Translations under genes and position numbers: made by a program
Notes under the pieces: generated by a model
Told to the model about the DNA's origin: nothing
The model's database searches: none
Seen by the model: only the letters and a program-made list of their open reading frames with translations
In this document: one piece after another, positions 10,862 through 21,523 of the stretch
Numbering within the stretch: the stretch's first letter is position 1
Layout: each line of letters starts with the position of its first letter
NCBI GenBank assembly: GCA_017311315.1
Contig: CM029640.1
Coordinates: forward strand, 12,244,640 to 12,308,639
DNA length: 64,000 nt
Direction of reading: 5' to 3'
Source: Dendrocalamus latiflorus
Taxonomy: Eukaryota; Streptophyta; Magnoliopsida; Poales; Poaceae

Positions 10862-11690
10862 GTAGCATTGTGAACAGTAATCGCGTGGTACTATAGCGTG
10901 CATGTCACGTGAATAGTATTCACGTGTGCCCTATGGGTGTTATCTATTTAGTTATTTTCCTTATTGTTTGGATTTATTTCCTTTTAGATTATTTCCATAT
11001 ATTAGAGATAAGTTTAATATTATTAGGGATTAGTTTCCTTGATATAGGGATATGTTTTTTAGGGGTCAAATCTAGCCATCCCTATAAAAGGAACAACATT
11101 GTACCTATTATCATTAAGCAAAGGAATAAACAAAGTTCCCTGGTCTCCCTCTCTTCTTTAATAGGCCTTAAGAGCCCTAGTGGTGGCATGGCCAGCCGAT
11201 CAAGGGCAAGTGCCCTATGCTTAGTCCTCGGACCGGTACCACATCATTTAAAATGTTGTGGTATGGGTCCGAGGACCGAGGGTAGGGTAGTCACCCTTGA
11301 TCGACCAGCCATGTCGCCACCATGACTCTGAGGTCTGTTGAATGAGAGAGAGACTAGAGAACTTTGTTTATTTCTTTGTTTCCTGATAATAGGTACAATG
11401 CTGTCCCTTTTATTGGGATGGCTAAACTTGACCCCTAAGAAACATATCTCTATATTAAGGGAACCAATCCCTAATAGTAGAAAACTTATGTCTAATACAT
11501 GAAGATAATATAAAAGGAAATAAGTCCAAACAATAAGGAAACTAATTATTATATTCAAAATCCACGATATATCAGTGAAACCACCCAAATTCGCACACGC
11601 TACAGTACCCGCAGGTACTGTTCACGTGTTGCTACAGTACCCACGGTTGCTATAGTGCTCACGGTGTTTTTCGCTTGCCTGCTGCATGTA
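10862..11690. repeat. Long inverted repeat of two LTR copies, arms about 380 bp
   Basis: The left arm (10862-11244) is the reverse complement of the right arm (11248-11690). Both carry the same LTR family as 12358-12829, 15077-15519 and 16139-16612. At the centre, CTCGGACCGGTACCACATC faces ATGTTGTGGTATGGGTCCG across an AAA-like spacer. Divergence is visible at roughly every tenth base, so a transcript would fold as an imperfect hairpin. Confidence 0.8.
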
Positions 11691-12829
11691 CTTCGAGGTC
11701 CTAGACCATAACATTAGACCACTTGTGGTGAGACAGTTCATCCTCGAGCTATCAGGTGGCGGCCATAGTTGATGTCCTTCGTAATCCCATGTCGACGAGA
11801 GGGTACGATAACCTTCTATCGTATGGAAGAAAATTAGTGAAGCTCCAATGGAAAGCAATCCCTGGGCCTTGTTTGATGATGCAGGAGACATTGAGGGCAT
11901 GGGCACCCAGCGCGGGGCAGTAGTAGCATCCTTCTTGCCCCCCGGATGCAGCGGTTGTGGGAGAGATGTGACGACATCGCTGGCCCCTTCCTGTTAGCCG
12001 CTGTGCTCCACACTTGCGGAGGCACGGTGTCGGCCGGTCACGTGGAGATGATCGCCGCAGGACAACAACAAACTTCCTCCTTAGCAACGGCACCAAAGGT
12101 GAAGTCTGAAGAGGAGTCGCCATTAGTGATATGGCTATTGCCAATGCCAGCGCCGAGGAAGGTTGTGGCAGTGCAGCTATTGCAATGGCACGCGACGCCT
12201 CTTCCTGCTCCTTCAGCTTGTTCACCAACTTCATAGCTTTCTTCAAGTTGGCCATCATATTGTCAAGTAAGGTATATATTTTCTTGTTGCTAACCATCAA
12301 GCTGTCCAAGGAAGATAATTCAACATCGAAAACCATGTGAGTGGTTCTGATACCAAATGTTATGGTACGGGTCAAGGACCAAGGGTAGAGCACTCGCTCT
12401 TGATCGGCTGGCCATACCACCGCCAAGTTTCTGAGACCTGTTGAAGAAGAGAGCGAGACTAGAAAACTTTGTTTATTTCTTTGCTTCTTGATAATCAGTA
12501 CAATGTTGTCCCTTTTATAGAGATGGCTAAACTTGACTTATAAGAAACATATCCCTATATTAAGGAAACTAATCTATAATAGTAGAAAACTTATCTCTAA
12601 TACATAGAAATAATCTAAAAGGAAATAAGACCAGATAATAGAGAAACTAATTATTATATTCCTAATCCGTGATATACCGACGAACCACCCAAATTTGCAT
12701 GTGCTACAGTACCATGGGTATTGTTCACACGGTGCTACAGTACCACATGGTACTATTCATGGTTGCTGCTGTGCTCGTGGTGCTGTTCGCTTGCCTGCTA
12801 TGTGTACACCAAGATTCTAGGCCATAACA
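11254..12829 (-). mobile_element. Small non-autonomous LTR element, copy A
   Basis: The LTRs are 11254-11713 and 12358-12829, each TGTTRTGG...CCATAACA. The interior is only 644 bp. At 12341-12355, GTGGTTCTGATACCA is the reverse complement of TGGTATCAGAACCAC, a primer binding site for initiator-Met tRNA. It lies two bases from the right LTR, so the element points left. There is no protease, reverse transcriptase or integrase, so it must have depended on enzymes in trans. The interior carries one antisense-strand ORF. Confidence 0.85.
11752..12426 (-). CDS. ORF inside small LTR element copy A, coiled-coil segment
   Basis: The frame is 224 codons long, in the sense direction of the element. Its early part overlaps the LTR. 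The one recognisable feature is a heptad-like helical stretch, SLDSLMVSNKKIYTLLDNMMA followed by NLKKAMKLVNKLKEQEEASRA, conserved in copy B (15886-16137). A gag-like or helper-recruiting function is possible but not shown. The second half, rich in R, P and C, looks non-coding. Conservation of the helical part between the copies is the only support. Confidence 0.35.
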   Translation of the reverse strand: MAVVWPADQERVLYPWSLTRTITFGIRTTHMVFDVELSSLDSLMVSNKKIYTLLDNMMANLKKAMKLVNKLKEQEEASRAIAIAALPQPSSALALAIAISLMATPLQTSPLVPLLRRKFVVVLRRSSPRDRPTPCLRKCGAQRLTGRGQRCRHISPTTAASGGQEGCYYCPALGAHALNVSCIIKQGPGIAFHWSFTNFLPYDRRLSYPLVDMGLRRTSTMAAT

Positions 12830-13175
12830 CTGCACTTTGCTTCAAGTGCACAGCTAGCAACAAGTCCGAATTTTTCGGCAGTTCTAATTTTACATGTTGG
12901 CAAGTCCGAATTTTTCTGCAGTTCTAATTTTTTTTAGGGCAAGACCATTCCTCTTGTTGGCATTTAAAGCATCATCGAATGGTCTTGCTCTGAAAAAAAA
13001 GAGCAATGCAATTTTTGCCACCCACTGGTTATGTTTTGTTAATTTGAGAGAGATCAGAGAAATTATACTCGACATTTCTTAATATGTGCGACATGTACCA
13101 TTACATGGTTATGAAATTTGAGCGCTGTGAAGTTGTTGTTCTTGTTCTCTATCCAGTGATGTTATGGTGCTTCTG

Positions 13176-13253
13176 TCGTTCATTCTATTCAAAAAATCTC
13201 CGTTCCAAAACCGTACATGAGGTTTTTATCTCATACGGCTCCTCCCTTCTCTA
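13176..13253 (-). other. Organelle-type group II intron domain V fragment
   Basis: On the minus strand the segment contains GAGCCGTATGAGAT then AAAAACCTCATGTACGGTTT (13241-13208). This is a 34-nt domain V hairpin with the AGC triad, a tetraloop-like turn and the closing ACGGTT strand, followed by a domain VI-like stretch. Domain V is diagnostic of group II introns, which in plants live in chloroplast and mitochondrial genes. The matching place in the duplicated copy (about 16919) lacks the 78 bp, so it is an insertion of organellar DNA, probably filler from break repair. Confidence 0.65.
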
Positions 13254-13346
13254 TCTCCCATTTGCAAAACTGCTAAATTTTGTGTTAGCGGAGTTTTTTT
13301 TAGTTTTCGTCCATTTCTTTATTTGTTCTCTATTTTGGTTAAAATG

Positions 13347-15073
13347 TGAGAGACCATGCAAATGTGACCCTGTGTTTATGATGAGTAATTGCAACTGTGT
13401 TAGAAAGTTTGAGTTTGATTTTTGTGCTTGAGTACCTTCTACTGATGCAAATGAATGATTACAGTATTTCGAGTGGTGCTATGTGATGTTTTCTTGTCTG
13501 TGATGGTTGCAGGACTTTGAGGCTAAGTCGTGGCGAGGCATAGGATGGCCGGATTAGGCACAGGCGGCGCTGAGGTCGAAGCGGTCAGGATATGCTGAAG
13601 ACGGCGAGGGTTCAAGGTGGTTGCAAGGCTTGGACAGCAAGCAAAGAGGAAGTTTCCAGGAAGGTGCAGGAGTGGCATTTTGGTAAAATGCGCAAGGCTG
13701 CAAAGTAGAAACAGATTTGGTTGGAGATAATGGGTAAAGTGCTGAGTTTTAATGGGCAAAGCAAATTGTGAATCCGGTAGTGGAAGACTATAAATAGGAG
13801 GGTTGTTTCCTGGTGGTGGGCTGTTTGGATTGCTTTGTCTCCTTTTCTGAGTGAGTTGTTCGGCAGTAGTTCTTGTTTTTCTCTTTTGTGTGGGTTTTCT
13901 CAGAATGTGAGAATGGGTGTGAGATGGCTGTAAGAAGATTTCTATGTAATCATTCATCTCTCTGGATCCATTTGTGAAATCCTGTGTTTGAGATGCTATG
14001 GTTTCTAGCTTATCCATGTGTATGCTTCTGTTCCTTCTTCTCCACTATCTGTTATTCTCTGTTTATGTTGGTTTTGAGTTGAATCTTTTGATCAAGTAGC
14101 TGAATCTTTGTTACTCTGAACTGGGAATATCCTCAAGGTCATTTGGCTAGTCCATTCTCGAGAGCAAAAGGCAGAATCAAAGGGTTTTCTCTTCTCTCAG
14201 TCATGCGCAACAGACTTCCTCTGTTTTCTAGATTTCTAGGGTTTACTGTTTTTGGAAGTAGAGGAATCTCTTAATCTTGATTTTCTTGGCGAAAATTGTT
14301 TTAGCCTTGTGTTTTCTCCTCTAAGGTCTTTTCCTGTTGTGACTGAGAGTCCCATGGTCAAAAGACTTGAGGATCACAAGCTATATGGTTTTGGGTCTCT
14401 TCTGCTGTTCATTTCTCATAGTTTCAATTATTGTAGTCAATTGCTTTCTCTGTTGTGTCTGTATTTTCTGCAGAAGTGATCCTTCATTCTGAATTGTCAT
14501 TCCCTGATGTCAGTTTGCTATTTAGGTGGAAATTCTGATTCACTGACCTGAGAAGCACGGCCTTCGTATGAACATTTTCTGTTCTTTGTTTCAGTCTCGC
14601 AGTAGTTACTGTGTCTTCAGTTTTTCAGTCGCCTCTTATTCTCAGCCTGTTTCTTGGTCTCTGATTTTACAAATCTGAATTTGAAAGACTCCATCCCCGG
14701 TCGGACCGGAATCCCTTAGGCGGTCAAACCGCTAATCAGTTGGCGGTCAGACCAGCTGTGCAATTGCGGTCAGACTGCTAGGGTTTCGGTGGTCAGTTCG
14801 GCTATGCTTTTGCAGTCAGACCGGTAGGGGGTCGGAGGTCAGACCGCTATCACTATTGCGATCAGACCGGCCTCATTTCTTGCCCTCTAGACTGTAGTGT
14901 TTTTCTCTGTCTTGTGTTTTCTTTTCTGCTTTCTGGTCTTTTCTTCAGTGTCAGTGAGCAATTACTCTCCTACTTCATAGCTTCTATAGCTATCGGAGAA
15001 GAAGATTGTATGGATACTTGGGGCGGTTTGAAGGCACCATTCACCCCCCCTTTGTTGCCATTTCGGTCCTACA
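13347..15073 (+). mobile_element. Solo LTR of a copia element, 1727 bp, target duplication AAATG
   Basis: It begins TGAGAGACC and ends GGTCCTACA. Flanks are AAATG at 13342-13346 and AAATG at 15074-15078, a perfect 5-bp target site duplication. There is no internal domain, so this is a solo LTR left by LTR-LTR recombination. A probable core promoter (GACTATAAATAGGAGG) lies at 13787-13802. The insertion point is within the first two bases of the left LTR of small element copy B. Confidence 0.85.
14699..14880. repeat. Palindromic GCGGTCAGACCGC tandem array in the solo LTR
   Basis: About eight imperfect units of roughly 22 bp, each built around GCGGTCAGACCGC or a variant, form short hairpin-capable repeats within the LTR. 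Confidence 0.75.
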
Positions 15074-15076
15074 AAA

Positions 15077-16612
15077 TGTTGTGGTACGAGTCTGAGGACC
15101 GAGGGTAGGGCACTTGCCCTTGATCGCCCGGCCATGTCGCCACCAAGGCTCTGAGGTCTGTTGAAGAAGAGAGAGACTAGAGAACTTTGTTTATTTCTTT
15201 GCTTCCTAATAATAGGTACAATGCTGTCCTTTTTATAGAGATGGCTAAACTTGACTCCGCATTAAGGAAATTAATCCCTAATAGTAAAAAACTTATCTCT
15301 AATACATGAGGAAACCTAAAAGAAAATAAGTCCAAACAATAAGGAAACTAATTATTATATTCATAATCCACAATATACCGACGAAACCACCCAAATTCGC
15401 ATGCGCTACATTACCCACGGGTACTGTTCATGCATTGCTACAGTACCTACGGTTGCTATAGTGCTCACGGTGCTGTTCACTTACCTGCTACATGTACTTC
15501 GAGATCCTAGACCATAATATTACACCACTTGTGGTGAGAGCTTGTCCTCGAGCTATCAGGTGGCGCCATAGTTGATGTCCTTCGTAATCTCATGTCGACG
15601 AGAGGGTTCGATAACCTTCTGTCGCATGGAAGAAAATCAATAAAGCTCCAATGGACAGCAACCCTTGGGCATTGTTTGATGATGCAGGAGACATTGAGGG
15701 CATGGACACTCAGCGCGGGGGCAGTAGCAGCATCCTTCTTGCCCCCGGATGCAGCGGTTGTGGGAGAGATGTGACGATGTCGTTGGCCCCTTCCTGTCAG
15801 CCACTGTGCTTCACACTTGAGGAGGCACGGTGTTGGCCGGTCACGTGGAGATGATCCTCCTTGGCAACGTCATAAAAGGTGAAGCCTAAAGAGGAGTCGT
15901 CGTTGGTGATATGGCTATTGCCAATGCCAGCGCCGAGGAAGGTGGTGGTAGCGCTGCCATTACAATGCCACGCAGCGCCTCTTCCTGCTCCTTCAGCTTG
16001 TTCACCAACTTCATTGTCTTCTCTAAGTTGACCATCATATTGTCAAGTAAGGTCTCTATTTTCTTATTGCTAACCATCAAGCTGTCCAAGGGAGATAATT
16101 CAGCAATGAAAACTATGGTGAGTGGTTCTGATATCAAATGTTATGGTACAGGTCAAGGACTGAGGGTAGAGCACTCGCCCTTGATCGGCTGGTCATACCG
16201 CCACCATGTTTCTGAGGCCTGTTGAAGAAGAGAGCGGTACTAGAAAACTTTGTTTATTTCTTTGCTTCCTAATAATAGGTACAATGTTGTTCCTTTTTAT
16301 ATGGATGGCTAAATTTGACCCATAAGAAACATATCCCTATATTAAGGGAACTAATCTATAATAGTAGAAAACTTATGTCTAGTACATGAAAATAATCTAA
16401 AAGGAAATAAGCTCAAATAATAAAGAAACTAATTATTATATTCCTAATCCGTGATATACCGACGAACCACCAAAATTTGCATATGCTACAGTACCCACGG
16501 GTACTGTTCAAACATTGCTACAGTACCACATGGTACTGTTCATGGTTGCTGCTGTGCTCACGATGCTGTTCGCTTGCCTGCTACATGTACACCGAGATTC
16601 TAGGTCATAACA
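15077..16612 (-). mobile_element. Small non-autonomous LTR element, copy B
   Basis: The LTRs are 15077-15519 and 16139-16612, with a reverse-complement primer binding site GTGGTTCTGATATCA at about 16122-16136. It is collinear with copy A throughout, and the flank to the right is also shared. Copy B is therefore part of a segmental duplication rather than an independent insertion. Its interior ORF (15886-16137) keeps only the helical segment. Confidence 0.85.
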
Positions 16613-17007
16613 CCGCACTTTGCTTCAAGTGCACAGCTAGCAAAGTCCGAATTTTTCTGCAGTTCTAATTTTACATGTACATGAGCTGATTCCTCTTGTG
16701 GGCATTTAAAGCATCATCGAATGGTCTTGCTCTAAAAAAAAGTGCAATGCAATTTTTGCCACCTACTGGTTATGTTTTGTTAATTTGAGAGAGATCAGAG
16801 AACTTATACTCGACGTTTCTTAATATGTGCGACATGTACGGCCATTACATGGTTATGAAATTTGAACGCTGTGAAGTTGCTGTTCTTGTTCTCTCTCCAA
16901 TGATGTTATGGAGCTTCTAATCTCCCATTTGCAAAACTGCTAAATTTTGTGTTAGCGGAGCTTTTTTTAGTTTTCGTCCACTTGTTTCTCTATTTTGGTT
17001 TGTCAAA
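16613..17007. repeat. Duplicated flank of copy B (pairs with 12830-13340)
   Basis: From CGCACTTTGCTTCAAGTGC through TCTATTTTGGTT this stretch matches 12830-13340 in order, apart from the 78-bp organellar insert in the first copy and short indels. It marks the right edge of a tandem duplication with a unit of about 2 kb. Confidence 0.8.
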
Positions 17008-18505
17008 ATACATTTTGTTGTGTTTAATCCATATTTATGCTGTGAACGATGCCTTTCTACACATTCTCAAATAACTGGTTTGGAAGCAATACCTACGTAA
17101 GGTGACTAGTTTCGTTTGTCATCCGTATTGCTTCGCGGATCTTTGTATGTTTGGAATTTCTGTATACTATGTAAAGTTTTAAATCAAAATCAATCACATT
17201 TGTAATGCATGAAAAACGTAAGTTCTCTCTGGACAATGCAGAATCAATGTTTGTGCATAATTTGATATAAGACATGTCATCCCCTATATCTGACGATCTT
17301 TTTGAGACTATTAGAAACTTTCACCCTTGGTCTTCACGTGTTTTCACCCTTGATCTTTTTGAGACTATTTATGAAAAAAAAGTTATACACGTCACGGATA
17401 CGACGACAAAACCAAACAAAAGAAACAAAAAGGAAAACCCACAATATATACCCCCTTTCATCGCTACTGGACGAATTTGGCCGGCGTATTCCACTAGGTG
17501 GAGCCTGGAGGTCTCCAAACGCCGACAAAAAGAACAAGGACGATGGAGTACGTAGACAGCGGTGTGCTGCTCCCCTTCCATCTCTCCTCCTCGGGCACCT
17601 CGCACCTGTGGGCGGACTTCACACAGCGCGCGAGCTAGGGCCGTCTCGTCTCATTGTCTGCCGAGGAAGTCAAGGCAAGGAGGCCGGCAGCACCGCAGCA
17701 ACAATGTCCTACATCAAAGGGATCCAAATTCCAATTCAACAATCGCCTCCTAGCTACCCCCACCCAGTAAACCTTCCTCTGCCTTCTTTACTTCTCCCTT
17801 CTTTGTTAGCGCATCCGATTTGCTGTGAGCGCCGCTCGATCAACGGGAGATAACAGATAAGGTGGCCACAGGACACCACAGAACCTCAACTGCTCAAGTG
17901 AAGTCTATCTACACACCTCGGTGCAGCGTAGGTACATGCGTCCTGTGTCTTTACAGTTGCTTAGTTTCGGTCAGTAAAGGGGTTTGGTATACTATACAAT
18001 ACAAGATACTTATATATAAATACTTAAAAAGAGAGAATATAGTCACATCATCAAGCACTTATACAAAAGTTATTTCTTCTAATGCAAACATCTCTTCTGT
18101 GGGTGTTTAGATGCTATATTATCTATTAATTAGATATAGTTATACACATAAGCACCTGCTAAGCACCGATGCTTATTTAAACATCGATGCTTCAAAATAA
18201 GTACCTTATCTATCCTATGTGGTAAGAAAAATCAGTTTTTTATTACTAAGTATCTTTCTAAGCATCTGTATTGTACATGCTCTTAGGGGTACATATCTGA
18301 TTTTTTTTCATGAACGGCAGGTGATCGCTTAATAATTTCACGGTGACTGGTAAGTCAATCGGCGGATCGGGCCGTCACAGCAAAGCTTTATTTCAGCTCA
18401 GCTACCGATTGTTGTACAGAGGGTGGGTGATGCCCCACGGCCGGAAGGGTGGAGGCTGATTAATCGCTAGAGCTCTCTGAACCTCAGATTCTATTACAAG
18501 GTACC
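17008..18505. other. No recognised gene; GC-rich island near 17540-17850
   Basis: A short frame from ATG 17543 (MEYVDSGVLLPFHLSSSG) stops after about 30 codons. The GC-rich part resembles a gene 5' region, but no exon chain can be followed. Around 18110-18280 an AT-rich stretch with repeated 'gcatcgatgctta'-like words looks like a MITE without clear ends. Confidence 0.35.
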
Positions 18506-18509
18506 GCTT

Positions 18510-18750
18510 TGTCTGTTTTTTTTAACGGCTTTTAAAAACGACTTTTAGTTTTTACTACAATATCTAACTTTCAAACGGAGTATTTTTTTAAGACGGGGAT
18601 TACAAGTTAATTGTAGTACACGTTAAAAGCCTAATATCTGTATCAACCAAAATCACAAGCGAGTATATCTCTCTCCGTATTCTCTGTCACAAACAGCTAA
18701 AATTCAAAAATTTCAGCCAAAAACCATAAATCGCAGCCATATCCCCCTAT
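18510..18750. mobile_element. Degenerate Tourist/Harbinger-type MITE
   Basis: The segment shares, in order, 'taacggctttt', 'tactacaatatctaactttcaaacgg', 'gtagtacacgtt', 'aaaatcacaagcg' and 'cagccaaaaaccata' with the well-defined MITE at 37445-37687, in opposite orientation. Its ends are not clear. Confidence 0.55.
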
Positions 18751-18763
18751 TGCTTCCTACGTA

Positions 18764-19000
18764 CTCCCATCAGAAATACAAATGTTTTAGAAAGTGTGCA
18801 GTCAAGTTTCTTTAAATTTGATTACTAATATAAAAAATAGATTCATCATGTGAAAATGGTATTATTAGATTACCATAAAAAATATTTTCATAATATAATA
18901 ATTTTATATTATTTTATAAACATATTTATATAAAAAAGTGGTCAAAGTTATATGTTGAACAACATGTTGATATCCAAACATCGTATTCTTGAACAGAGAG
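18764..19000. mobile_element. Stowaway-like MITE
   Basis: A 237-bp AT-rich element runs from CTCCCATCAGAAATAC to CGTATTCTTGAACAGAGAG, flanked by TA on both sides (18762-18763 and 19001-19002). The ends resemble the decayed grass Stowaway terminus CTCCCTCCGT... and its complement. Confidence 0.65.
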
Positions 19001-20076
19001 TATTATATGCGTTTTACTCACCAAGCTACTCCATCTAGAGAAAAAAGGATGATGCTTTAACCTAAACTAGCTAGCACGCGAGCCACACAGTTGCTAAGCT
19101 AGATTTGTTTACAATATTTTAGTATTAAAACATAACTTAGGTGATCCAGAAATCGTTTATGAAACAATCGAGATATATAGATCTTTTTAGATGAATACTT
19201 TAGAAAGATAATAAACCTTTGAAGCCAAAACATATGAGAGGAAATCGAAGGGGGAAAAAAGACGAATTGACTATGTTACACATTCATAACAAGTTGTAAA
19301 TGTTCAGACTTAGTTCATATCAAGTTGTTAATGTTCAGACTTAGCAATTTATGAAACATTGCAGCTAACAAGCTAGAAGCTCTCAAGAAAAAAGTGACTA
19401 AATAGTTCTGTAAGCATTTTCTGAAACATAGCAGCTAACATAGCATCTTCCTGTACAAGGCTAAGCAGAATCTAGCTAAAGATGCACACAGTATAGTAGT
19501 ACTACATATCAATTTAGCATTTTTTTTCAAATTTACCTTCTGAACACTCTTTTTTTGTAAATTTAGCCTTCTCCCCAAGCTCGATAGCCGCAGCAAACGA
19601 TACGTGTCGTCTGCCGCACTACAGCAGCTCGACAGAACCTGCCAAGCAACTATGGCTCAGTAGTGTCTTGCTAAGCCCCCACACATCAGCGGGTGGCCGA
19701 ACAGTGCATGATTAGCACCAATGCCGCATGATTTGCACTAATTATCATAATTAATGCTAATTAATTACTAATTACTCAATATTTTAAGCGGTGTGCGGCA
19801 GTCGATTTCCCGTCGAGCTCAATGAGGGGGTTAGATTTTCAAAAACGAACGTTCATGAGCCAAATTTGGAGAAAAAAATGGTTACAATGCTACTTGTGTG
19901 AATAGTTCCAACCCTTCTGCCACTCCACGATTTTCTACCTAGGGACCTGCTCCGCTCCCAAATTTTCAGAGAAGGGATATTTGGCATGGCTATGCTCACT
20001 CTAACCTGCAAGCTAGGATCGGAGCCATGCCTAACAGGCATCATAACCAACTACTATTTGAAGCTATGTATGCCAT
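19001..20076. other. No gene recognised
   Basis: AT-rich DNA with a short direct duplication around 19280-19440 ('gttcagacttag' twice, 'gaaaca..gcagctaaca' twice). No coding or transposon signature could be supported. Confidence 0.4.
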
Positions 20077-20628
20077 TAGTGCTGGCCAAATGGACAGCAC
20101 AGCCTGGCACGGCCCACTTAGAACGTTAGCCTAGATGGGCTGTGCCATGCTAGACTATGGGCCGAGCCATAGACCCAGGCATGACCCATTGAGCTGATTG
20201 GTGATGCTATGCCAGCCCGGGGCCATTTAGCTCAATGGGCCAAGAAGGCTCGTCCAGCCTATTTCAGCTTGAAATTTTTTAAAAATTGTAATAATTCAAA
20301 AAATATGTAGAATTCAAAATATACAAAATAAAATGTAGAAATATAATAATAAGCTTTATTAAAAACTTTGCCAAGTAAAAACTCAACTTGACAAACCTTG
20401 GCAAAGAAAAAAGAGTACATGTAAAAATAAGAAAAGTTGCACATTATACAGAGCGTTGAGCTTGCAAATCAGCATGTTACCAGTCTTTCACTGTTAGAAG
20501 CACTTTCACCATCTCACTTGCGAGATTTGTTCTTCTCCCCTCAAATATTCTTCTAAAAGGACTGAAAGCGAACTCGGGAGAAACCGTCGAGACAGGAATA
20601 GTTAACACATCATTTGCTAATATGGATA
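20077..20628 (-). pseudogene. hAT transposon end with transposase dimerisation domain relic
   Basis: The left edge, TAGTGCTGGCCAAATGG, followed by GGCCC- and GGCACGG-rich words, looks like an Ac/Ds-type subterminal region. On the minus strand, 20628-20470 encodes ILANDVLTIPVSTVSPEFAF and then SPFRRIFEGRRTNLASEMVK. This matches the C-terminal hAT dimerisation domain (LxIPVSTVxSExxFS...R..L). The rest of the transposase is missing because a gypsy LTR begins at 20629. Confidence 0.7.
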
Positions 20629-21300
20629 GTGTTGTGGCTGCTGACCAAACAGTAAAGTAGGAGAGTAGTGGAGTGGATGTAATGGATGAACAATGCTTGC
20701 CCCTTCCCTATGTCCAGGGCATGTATATATATTTGCACGAAGCGTAATTACAATCCTGCCCTTACATTCACATGCCCTCCATAGGGGTATCCATGTCATT
20801 ACATATGTGCCACCTAGGGCTTTACAATTCTCTACCAGGCCGACTGGGCTTAGGTGGGGACCACCACTACCAATTGGAGCCTCTCATGGTAAAGGGCTTC
20901 TTACGGGTCAAAACCATGTTGCCGAGCCCTTTGGCCCCCTCCGTCCCTGTGGCCTGTGATCTTTTACGTGTTGGGCCGGTGAAAATGATGTGGTGATGCT
21001 GATCGACGGAAGTTGTATTGCCCTTGTGCGCGCACTGGAACACGCGGCAGGTTGGTACTAGCACGTCGTGTGATGTCAGTTAAGAGTTGACCGCGGTTGT
21101 GTGTCCATTTTCGAGGTCATGGGACACATGTGCACGCGTGGTTGGGGGGTCATGCGGCGTGAACCTCCGCCAGTTGGGCTTCCCGATCGTGGGGTAGGCG
21201 AAGAGGCTTTAAAAGTGTTGTCCCCGCTGTCCCTCACCCCTGGCTAGTCGCCACAACACCGCCTTTTTTGCCAGCTGCTCTCGTGTGCACTGCTGCCGCT
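20629..21300. mobile_element. LTR of a Tat-like gypsy element (truncated copy)
   Basis: It starts TGTTGTGGCTGCTGACC. It is collinear with the reverse complement of 50711 down to about 50050, where the start is TGTTATGGCTACTGACA. The inner boundary is not fixed. Insertion is into the hAT relic. Confidence 0.65.
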
Positions 21301-21523
21301 GTCGTATACACTACCTTTCGCCGTCGTTCGTCGCACCTCTTCCTCCCGGTGCCTCCCATTCGGCCGACAGTTCCGTGGGAGACCGAGCCAGAAGCTTGCC
21401 GGTGATTACCGCCGTGCACTGTGTGGGGAACCGTAGCGAAAATGGCTCGATGTGATGATCGTTCTCGCCGGCGCGTCGAGCCGCGGCGCCTCCTCCCACC
21501 AGCGTAGTTCATCGACAACGGAG

